Source of the DNA: a virus
Strand: one strand, 5' to 3'
DNA length: 49,524 nt
IMG/VR virus record: IMGVR_UViG_3300042290_000428
Coordinates: 1 to 49,524 of that record
Positions 44,942 to 49,524 of this stretch are shown one piece after another; positions within the stretch are counted from its first letter, which is position 1, and each line of letters opens with the position of its first letter. A program made the translations under genes and the position numbers. The notes beneath the pieces were generated by a model. That model was not told where the DNA came from, searched no databases, and saw nothing but the letters and a program-made list of their open reading frames with translations.

Positions 44942-45412
44942 ATGAACGCACCAATCAAGCCCACCTTTGAGGAGCGCAAACAGCAGCTCCACATTGAGCG
45001 TTGCAGAAAACTCTGCCACAAGTTCCTCGGATGCTACCTTGTCCGAGTATCGGACGAGGATGTCGAGGCCTACGAGACCACCGACGGCGGCTGGCTGTTC
45101 ACCAAGACTGACGAGCCCATCATGAGCGGTCCGAGTATCAGAAAACCTACGTCCCAACCGATACCCGGATTATTCAAGTGGAAGGTCGAGCGAGCCTATC
45201 TGACTTGCAACTACCCGACCGAGCCCGACGACATTGACTTGGCCGAGATCGCGGGGAGATTTGACTCACTTGAAGATGCGCTCGAAAAGGCCGTCGCCCT
45301 ACAGCACCGGGACGAGGTCAGCAACTTCTGCGAGTCAGCCTTCTGGGAAGATCAGAACGTCTTGGAAAAGGAGTATACCCAGGAAATCCACGACTGCGTT
45401 CACACTCCTTGA
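44942..45412 (+). CDS. Hypothetical protein (156 aa)
   Basis: 156 residues, MNAPIKPTFEERKQQLHIER..., a helical N-terminus, a beta middle (GGWLFTKTDEPIMSG) and an acidic helical C-terminus. Starts 3 bases after the methyltransferase stop, so likely co-transcribed. Not recognised. Confidence 0.65.
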   Translation: MNAPIKPTFEERKQQLHIERCRKLCHKFLGCYLVRVSDEDVEAYETTDGGWLFTKTDEPIMSGPSIRKPTSQPIPGLFKWKVERAYLTCNYPTEPDDIDLAEIAGRFDSLEDALEKAVALQHRDEVSNFCESAFWEDQNVLEKEYTQEIHDCVHTP

Positions 45413-45427
45413 CAGGCGTAACATACC
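45409..45427 (+). promoter_or_regulatory. 13-bp motif before a convergent gap
   Basis: TTGACA directly followed by GGCGTAACATACC. Unusual because no plus-strand gene follows; the next genes are on the minus strand. Either a remnant or a regulatory site without coding target. Confidence 0.45.
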
Positions 45428-45489
45428 AAGAGTATTGTACGCACTTAAACAACCCCGAGTCGCCTCGTGCCGCTCAGTGGAGTTTAGGG

Positions 45490-45525
45490 AAAAAAGGCTC
45501 TCCGGCGTCCTATGATGCCGGGGAG
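45490..45525 (-). terminator. Rho-independent terminator of the minus-strand HExxH/HNH unit
   Basis: On the minus strand CTCCCCGGC...GCCGGAGAG forms a strong stem with one mismatch pair, followed by CC and a run of six T. It lies just after the 45533 stop and may also block transcription from the plus strand. Confidence 0.75.
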
Positions 45526-45532
45526 TTCTCCC

Positions 45533-45919
45533 TCAACGCTTCAGGCCAGTCAGCGCCTTGAGGAGCGTACGGACAATCAGTCCGATCAGATAAGCCAGGG
45601 CTTCCTCTTCACCCTCCACTTCCTTCACGCCTTTCTCTCGGAGAATATCCGAAGCGATATGAACCGCCTCATGCGACAGTATGGAAAGATGGTGGATGTC
45701 GGTGTCCCAGCTTGACAGCATGAGCACCGAACCCTGATCAGTCCTGTAGGTAGCGGCATCGTCGCCACCCTCCAACGGCGTCAAATCAAGTCCCCGTTTC
45801 TTGCACCATTGCTTCGCTTGCTCCGGAGAAACTGGCCAGACCAGCACGATCTGATCGTTGTAGATCTCGATTGGAAGGGCCTTGGTACGGACTGGAGTTG
45901 GCTTGGTCTTGGCGCTCAT
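45533..45919 (-). CDS. Small HExxH metallopeptidase-like phage protein
   Basis: 128 residues. SHEAVHIASDIL (about 82-93) carries a full HExxH zinc motif with a following acidic helix (EGEEEALAYLIGLIVRTLL) that could give the third ligand. From memory, small phage proteins of this form exist without known substrate. Its start overlaps the stop of the HNH gene (ATGA), so the two are one minus-strand unit in an otherwise plus-strand region. Confidence 0.72.
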   Translation of the reverse strand: MSAKTKPTPVRTKALPIEIYNDQIVLVWPVSPEQAKQWCKKRGLDLTPLEGGDDAATYRTDQGSVLMLSSWDTDIHHLSILSHEAVHIASDILREKGVKEVEGEEEALAYLIGLIVRTLLKALTGLKR

Positions 45920-46335
45920 AGGTCGGGGGCTAGGAATTGACCGATGTCAAGAAGGCCAGCGTGCCTTTCTCGATGGCACCGGCAGCACAGGAGCAAACAT
46001 TTCTCAGCTTCCTTCATTGCGGAAGGCATATGGTTCCGGCCACTGGAAACCGCAAAACTCTTCTGCTTGGGATCGAGGTGATCAAACTCCAGGGCAGAGA
46101 TACACTTGTCGTAGCCGCACGCGGCACAGGCTCCCCCGTATTCCTGCTTGATCTGAGTTGAGATCTTCCTGCGGCGCTTCCGGTTACGGGCCACCGTCTT
46201 CTCTTTCTGTCCTTCGGACAGAAAGTAGCTCACCGTCCCAAGAGAGCACGGGATCGTTTTGGCGATGCCCTTGTAGGACATACCTTTCCCCCTGAGTTCT
46301 GCAATGGTGTTTCCTAAGATGCTCAAATTGCACAA
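45916..46335 (-). CDS. HNH endonuclease with N-terminal helix-turn-helix
   Basis: 139 residues. The N-terminal HTH (NTIAELRGKGMSYKGIAKTI...GTVSYFL, about 9-39) is followed by a basic linker. The HNH/zinc part has CAACGYDKCISALEFDHLDP (His-Asp-His region) and CLLLCCRCHRERHAG, giving the Cys4-type zinc HNH pattern. Probably a homing-type nuclease; it forms an operon with the HExxH protein. Its start is 45 bases from the motif-like palindrome region upstream. Confidence 0.8.
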   Translation of the reverse strand: MCNLSILGNTIAELRGKGMSYKGIAKTIPCSLGTVSYFLSEGQKEKTVARNRKRRRKISTQIKQEYGGACAACGYDKCISALEFDHLDPKQKSFAVSSGRNHMPSAMKEAEKCLLLCCRCHRERHAGLLDIGQFLAPDL

Positions 46336-46467
46336 TTACTATAACGAAACTAATCAGATTTCAAGTAAAAACCATATACCGCAACCCTACCATACTATAA
46401 TGGAGTTTACGCGGTATATGAATACCAACAACTGATGTTGACATCATCAGCAACAGTCCATACACTT
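46336..46467. promoter_or_regulatory. Divergent intergenic control region
   Basis: AT-rich region between the minus-strand HNH gene and the plus-strand unit. It holds a plus-strand partial motif (accatataccgcaaccc, TATACC 46375-46380), a reverse-type GGTATATGAATACC around 46411-46424, and the palindrome TGATG-ttga-CATCA (about 46433-46446). A regulator-binding region is likely. Confidence 0.45.
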
Positions 46468-46569
46468 TCAGCAATCCTTGAATACAGCTTCGCTTCGACC
46501 ATCATCCTTGTTCCCCTTGTGTGGGGGTCGTTGCGATCAGCCAACTAGACGGCTGCCGGGGATTGCTGA
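46468..46569 (+). ncRNA. Structured RNA candidate with 10-bp closing stem
   Basis: TCAGCAATCC (46468-46477) pairs perfectly with GGATTGCTGA (46560-46569). Inside are CGACC...CCC/GGG-GGTCG (about 46496-46530) and AGCC/GGCT (about 46538-46554) stems. Three-way-junction look, about 100 bases, ending 40 bases before the ATG at 46610. A small RNA or a regulatory leader; similar in plan to the element at 24381-24508. Confidence 0.5.
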
Positions 46570-46609
46570 GCAACCAAAAAAACGCAGTAAAAACACACTA
46601 AACTACAAT

Positions 46610-46861
46610 ATGACCACGACCACCTCGACAATTAGCATTGCCGATCTGATCCAGCTGTTGGACAAAGAAACCCAGGATGCTCTTGCCTCCCGACTCCACA
46701 AGGTGTTGGACGGCACTGAGACACCCCAGCAGTTACTATTCGAGTTCATCGATGCAGGCATCGAAAGTCTTGAAGAAGAGACTTCCTTCGATACCGGCGC
46801 AGAAGTAGCCACACGGCTTCTTTCGGCTATCGAGAACCCCGAAAGTTCGGTCAACAAGTAG
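46610..46861 (+). CDS. Small acidic helical protein (83 aa)
   Basis: 83 residues from the ATG at 46610 (MTTTTSTISIADLIQLLDKE). An in-frame upstream ATG at 46478 would read through the RNA-like element and is not favoured. Helical and acidic (FIDAGIESLEEETSFDTGAE). Followed by a hairpin terminator. Function unknown. Confidence 0.6.
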   Translation: MTTTTSTISIADLIQLLDKETQDALASRLHKVLDGTETPQQLLFEFIDAGIESLEEETSFDTGAEVATRLLSAIENPESSVNK

Positions 46862-46868
46862 TCACCAG

Positions 46869-46898
46869 AGCCGCTCCTTGGGAAACTGGGGAGCGGCT
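46869..46898 (+). terminator. Hairpin terminator candidate
   Basis: AGCCGCTCC (46869-46877) pairs with GGAGCGGCT (46890-46898), a 9-bp GC-rich stem after the gene at 46610-46861. The following bases (tccactttcc) are only moderately T-rich. Confidence 0.55.
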
Positions 46899-46910
46899 TC
46901 CACTTTCCAA

Positions 46911-46923
46911 GGTATATGAAACA
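46911..46923 (+). promoter_or_regulatory. Partial 13-bp motif overlapping a start codon
   Basis: GGTATATGAAACA contains the ATG of the next small gene (46916). Together with the hairpin just upstream this would be a leaderless-type start if active. Confidence 0.35.
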
Positions 46924-47068
46924 ACCTACAAACCGCAAACCGCTCTCGGCTTATCTCGCTCAGGCTAAGTCGAGCAAGACCATCAAGCCCACCAACAGAG
47001 GCCCCCTCTACACCACAGCACTCAGGGAGAAGCTGGCTCAAGTCCGGCCCCTTCCAGCAGTCAAGTAG
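46916..47068 (+). CDS. Small basic protein (50 aa)
   Basis: ATG 46916, TAG 47066-47068. 50 residues, MKQPTNRKPLSAYLAQAKSS..., strongly basic with no acidic cluster. It begins inside a partial motif copy after a terminator hairpin. Function unknown; nucleic-acid binding possible from charge. Confidence 0.5.
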   Translation: MKQPTNRKPLSAYLAQAKSSKTIKPTNRGPLYTTALREKLAQVRPLPAVK

Positions 47069-47205
47069 CCAATTGGGTAAGTTGTCAGAGCCCAGGCGGG
47101 AATGTCCTTTCGTTCATCGGGGACTAACTCCTTTCACTGGTACGCCGCAGCCAGTCGCCAATCGACAAAGCGGTTCCTCTTTTAACACCTAACCACCTAC
47201 ACACC

Positions 47206-47454
47206 ATGACCACAGAGACCGTCAAACCCACACGCAACCGCACCAGCACCCTCATCAACCGCGCCTACGCCAAGGACTTCGCCCTACAGGCGGCTAACCG
47301 CACCCACCCCGGACGCTTCGCCCGAGTGGGTAGCTGCTTCCTCGACGAGTTCACCGAGGAGGTGGAACGCTTGCTGGCGGCTAAGGTCAAGCGCCATCCC
47401 ACCCGTGGGAAAACTCTCCTATCATCCTTCCCTCGAACTGGGTTTGAAGGTTAG
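47206..47454 (+). CDS. Histone-like/basic phage protein (82 aa)
   Basis: 82 residues, MTTETVKPTRNRTSTLINRA..., Arg/Lys/Thr-rich ends and a helical centre (FLDEFTEEVERLLAAKVKRH). The helix-strand pattern with SRV-like ARVGSCFLDEF recalls archaeal-type histone-fold or small DNA-binding proteins of phages, a weak resemblance. Preceded by a 137-base gap with no clear structure. Confidence 0.6.
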   Translation: MTTETVKPTRNRTSTLINRAYAKDFALQAANRTHPGRFARVGSCFLDEFTEEVERLLAAKVKRHPTRGKTLLSSFPRTGFEG

Positions 47455-47457
47455 GGC

Positions 47458-47476
47458 TTGACGGGTATCATAAACC
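47458..47476 (+). promoter_or_regulatory. 13-bp motif
   Basis: TTGAC-G-GGTATCATAAACC; the 13-mer is 47464-47476, 29 bases before the ATG at 47506. Confidence 0.55.
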
Positions 47477-47505
47477 ACGACACTATTTGAACCATTCGCA
47501 CCACT

Positions 47506-47874
47506 ATGGCCTCGCTGAAACTTCCCGAGTTAATCATCCATCCACTATTTTCCACCTGCGAAGTAGAGCAGATGGAATTAGTTCACGCCGTCAAGATGTT
47601 CTGTGATGGGGATTCTGGGGAGTTTTCCGATGAAGACGAAATACTCGGCTTCATGGATAAAAGCCTACGGGATAAAGTCCGGCACGGAGTGTATGAGACG
47701 GAGTCCGGCGGAAGAGTTCATGTTGTAGGAGATAACGCTCGGATCGCTATCTACCCCGACATCATCTTCGCCATGACCTGCAAAGGTTTGGACTGCACCA
47801 TCAACACGTGCAACTGCTTCGAGAAAGTCTTCAGCTCCACCCCAACCCCCAACGAACACCCCGACAAGGTTTAA
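47506..47874 (+). CDS. Hypothetical protein (122 aa)
   Basis: 122 residues, MASLKLPELIIHPLFSTCEV..., with a Cys-rich segment near the C-terminus (CKGLDCTINTCNCFEKVF). Acidic overall. Preceded by the 13-bp motif. Not recognised. Confidence 0.65.
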   Translation: MASLKLPELIIHPLFSTCEVEQMELVHAVKMFCDGDSGEFSDEDEILGFMDKSLRDKVRHGVYETESGGRVHVVGDNARIAIYPDIIFAMTCKGLDCTINTCNCFEKVFSSTPTPNEHPDKV

Positions 47875-47886
47875 CACACCACACCC

Positions 47887-48114
47887 ATGCCAACCGCACG
47901 AAACTACGCCAAAGAATATAGGGACTACCAAGGTACCCCCGCTCAACTCAAACGCCGCGCCGAACGGAACGCAGCTCGCCGCCTGATGGAGAAGGAGGGA
48001 CGCGTTCACAAAGGCGATGGCCGAGATGTCGATCATAAGAACCGCCGAACCTCGGATAATAGTCGCTCCAACCTCAGGGTGATGAGCCGATCGGCCAACC
48101 GCTCCCGCCAATAA
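47887..48114 (+). CDS. Small HNH-like phage protein (75 aa)
   Basis: 75 residues, basic, with GRDVDHKNRRTSDNSRSNLR (about 45-64), the Asp-His...Asn...Asn-Leu pattern of a minimal HNH site as seen, from memory, in many small phage proteins next to DUF6321-like genes. It lacks the extra zinc ligands of full HNH enzymes, so nuclease activity is uncertain. Its stop overlaps the next ATG (TAATG). Confidence 0.72.
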   Translation: MPTARNYAKEYRDYQGTPAQLKRRAERNAARRLMEKEGRVHKGDGRDVDHKNRRTSDNSRSNLRVMSRSANRSRQ

Positions 48115-48200
48115 TGACCCTCCTCGGTTACCTCTCACTCGGTATCGGACTGCTCCTCGTCTTCGTGGGCATCCGCAACACCCAGTGGCCTTGGAACTAA
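48114..48200 (+). CDS. Very small membrane peptide (28 aa)
   Basis: 28 residues, ATG 48114, TAA 48198-48200: MTLLGYLSLGIGLLLVFVGI then RNTQWPWN. One transmembrane helix. From memory, similar tiny proteins (helix, then a short polar tail) sit in this place between the HNH-like and DUF6321-like genes of other phages, and the coupling by TAATG supports translation. Confidence 0.55.
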   Translation: MTLLGYLSLGIGLLLVFVGIRNTQWPWN

Positions 48201-48222
48201 ATCAACCCAACCACCCAACATC

Positions 48223-48471
48223 ATGCCCACAGGAAAACGCTTCGCGAAAGTTGTAAAGAACCCCGCCACAGGTCGCACCCGAACCGTCCGTTTCGGACAG
48301 GCTGGTAAGGCCAAGGACGGCGGCGACCGCATTCGACCCGGCACCTCCAAGGGGGATGCCTACTGCGCCCGATCCGCCAAGATCAAAGGCGATTGGAAGA
48401 GCGATCCCAACAGTCCCAACAACCTGAGCCGCAAGAAATGGAAGTGCCAGGGCAGCAAGTCCATGAAGTAA
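48223..48471 (+). CDS. DUF6321-like basic phage protein
   Basis: 82 residues, Lys/Arg/Gly-rich: MPTGKRFAKVVKNPATGRTR, then GDAYCARSAKIKGDWKSDPN and a C-terminal NNLSRKKWKCQGSKSMK. The YCARSA...DPNSPNNLSRxxWxC pattern matches DUF6321 as I recall it, common in phages. Function unknown; the charge suggests binding to DNA or the virion. Confidence 0.75.
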   Translation: MPTGKRFAKVVKNPATGRTRTVRFGQAGKAKDGGDRIRPGTSKGDAYCARSAKIKGDWKSDPNSPNNLSRKKWKCQGSKSMK

Positions 48472-48491
48472 ACCTCCGACCACACAACACC

Positions 48492-48680
48492 ATGTTCGTT
48501 AAAATCAAAGACACCTACATCAACCGCGACCACGTCAGCATTGTCTGCCTCCGTAACGAGGGCAAGACCCTGGTCGTGGATCTCGCTTACAGCAAGGCCG
48601 AGGAACCCGTCTTCGTCACCTACCACTACGACACCGAAGAGGCAGCCCTCGCCGACCTCCACGCCCTGACCAATGACTGA
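48492..48680 (+). CDS. Hypothetical protein (62 aa)
   Basis: 62 residues from the ATG at 48492 (MFVKIKDTYINRDHVSIVCL), beta-rich (TLVVDLAYSKAEEPVFVTYH) with a short C-terminal helix. Overlaps the next gene by 8 bases. From memory this beta-sheet form is a common phage protein of unknown role. Confidence 0.65.
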   Translation: MFVKIKDTYINRDHVSIVCLRNEGKTLVVDLAYSKAEEPVFVTYHYDTEEAALADLHALTND

Positions 48681-48996
48681 TATTAACCACGAACAGCACG
48701 ACACTCTGGACCTCGACGTCCAGCACTCGGTCGCCCAAGCCATCACCAAAGCGGAAGAATCCGGCAACCTGATGGGCCAAGAGGCTCCTGTCTTCAAGTG
48801 CCATACTTTCCTGCCGACAGGCGGGGGAGACGTCTATGCCAAGGCAATCACCAACCAGTTGAACCACTTGGCCTCGGCTCTCGGGGTGCTCGGATTCCAA
48901 GTCTCCTATAAGGAAGACTCCATGTCTCCGATCGCCACCAAGCCAGATCGCGGCTTCTTCCAAGTGCGGGTATTTGCTAACGCGCCCGCAGAGTAG
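48673..48996 (+). CDS. Hypothetical protein (107 aa)
   Basis: 107 residues, MTDINHEQHDTLDLDVQHSV.... Two helices and a C-terminal beta part (FQVSYKEDSMSPIATK, FFQVRVFANAP). Overlaps the previous gene by 8 bases. Not recognised. Confidence 0.6.
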   Translation: MTDINHEQHDTLDLDVQHSVAQAITKAEESGNLMGQEAPVFKCHTFLPTGGGDVYAKAITNQLNHLASALGVLGFQVSYKEDSMSPIATKPDRGFFQVRVFANAPAE

Positions 48997-49075
48997 TACA
49001 TTTCCCTCCAAATACCGAACGCCTGGGAAGCACGGCGTGACCGCTCGGAGAGACGAGCACAACCCTTAAAACATT

Positions 49076-49339
49076 ATGACCGCTAAAAACAACCGAGACG
49101 TAAACGGCTGGTTCGTAGAATCGCCCAAACAAACGGATACTTCCCAGCTTGCTGGGTGCGATTGGAACGGATTCAACCGCGTGTTCCACTGCGATGATCG
49201 AGTCTTGTTTCACGACGACGATGGCTCGATGTATAAAGGCCGCATTACCCGATGTAGCGACCGATCCCTACACATCAACTTTGATGACGGGGACGAAGGG
49301 TGGGAGCCGACCGAGCAATGCGAAATACTCTCAGAATGA
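49076..49339 (+). CDS. Small Tudor/SH3-like domain protein (87 aa)
   Basis: 87 residues. The segment VLFHDDDGSMYKGRITRCSD...HINFDDGDEGWEP has the spacing and charge of a Tudor/SH3-like barrel (V-x-D-G-x-x-Y-x-G-x-V...V-x-F-x-D-G-D). Such folds bind peptides or nucleic acid. The preceding 79 bases hold only an A/C-rich leader. Overlaps the next gene by 4 bases. Confidence 0.65.
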   Translation: MTAKNNRDVNGWFVESPKQTDTSQLAGCDWNGFNRVFHCDDRVLFHDDDGSMYKGRITRCSDRSLHINFDDGDEGWEPTEQCEILSE

Positions 49340-49524
49340 AGACCAAACGCTCCATCCCCGATCACTGGGACCCCGACGCCGTCATCACTGCAACCAGTAA
49401 CCCAGGGGTCGAGTACGGCATCTGGGCTCACTCCGTAGCGGCACTCCCCCACACTTGGCAAGGTGACGAATTCACCAAGCAAGACTTCATCGACTACATC
49501 AACCACCTAAAATCCTATGAACCT
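49336..49524 (+). CDS. Partial hypothetical gene at the right edge
   Basis: The ATG at 49336 overlaps the previous stop (ATGA); 63 codons are open to the window edge (MKTKRSIPDHWDPDAVITAT...). It has VAALPHTWQGDEFTKQDFID. The C-terminus lies outside the window. Not recognised. Confidence 0.6.
   Translation, partial: MKTKRSIPDHWDPDAVITATSNPGVEYGIWAHSVAALPHTWQGDEFTKQDFIDYINHLKSYEP

Overview
The window is a piece of a temperate tailed-phage genome (Caudoviricetes) with no recognisable host genes. Both edges cut through genes, so more phage sequence lies beyond. The host is probably a member of the Verrucomicrobiota/PVC group. This is inferred mainly from the integrase, whose C-terminal signature (NALR...CGNS...VY) is, from memory, typical of integrases from that group, and from the scarcity of Shine-Dalgarno sequences. 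No database search was possible, so the taxonomy is tentative.

Layout. (1) Bases 1-15017, all on the minus strand, form the virion and lysis arm. In transcription order it holds the large terminase, a small protein, a collagen-like fibre, a beta-repeat fibre gene interrupted by one in-frame amber codon, the portal, an unknown protein, a scaffold-like protein, the major capsid protein, several small proteins, a second beta-repeat fibre, a tightly overlapping lysis cassette (holin-like, one-piece spanin, second holin-like, endolysin) and a repeat-rich structural protein cut by the left edge. (2) Bases 15018-15285 are the divergent control region. They hold an attP-like site that copies the 3' end of a tRNA and is flanked by GTGTCCGA repeats. 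(3) Bases 15286-29915, plus strand, hold recombination and replication genes: integrase, small regulators, excisionase-like protein, RuvC-like resolvase, deaminase-like protein, a helicase-nuclease fusion, a probable ssDNA-binding protein, a structured RNA with an HNH endonuclease, a family A DNA polymerase and a primase/helicase. (4) Bases 29916-32356 are about 2.4 kb without a convincing gene, containing clustered repeats and strong inverted repeats (origin and/or structured RNAs). A probable small terminase (minus strand) and a second about 400-base RNA-like stretch follow. (5) Bases 33979-49524, mostly plus strand, hold many small accessory genes. They include a DUF3150-like/MoxR/VWA-metallopeptidase cassette, a cytosine-C5 methyltransferase that shares nearly all its DNA with a second long same-strand reading frame, a small HExxH protein with an HNH protein on the minus strand, and another RNA-like element.

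Most notable signals: the almost complete same-strand overlap at 43557-44938; a 13-bp motif (about GGTATCATATACC, often preceded by TTGAC) repeated before genes on both strands in the direction of transcription, like stoperators or start-associated sequences; several compact RNA-like elements closed by 10-14 bp perfect stems; an amber codon splitting a fibre gene at a conserved motif; and a helicase-nuclease fusion whose linker contains one of the intergenic motifs.
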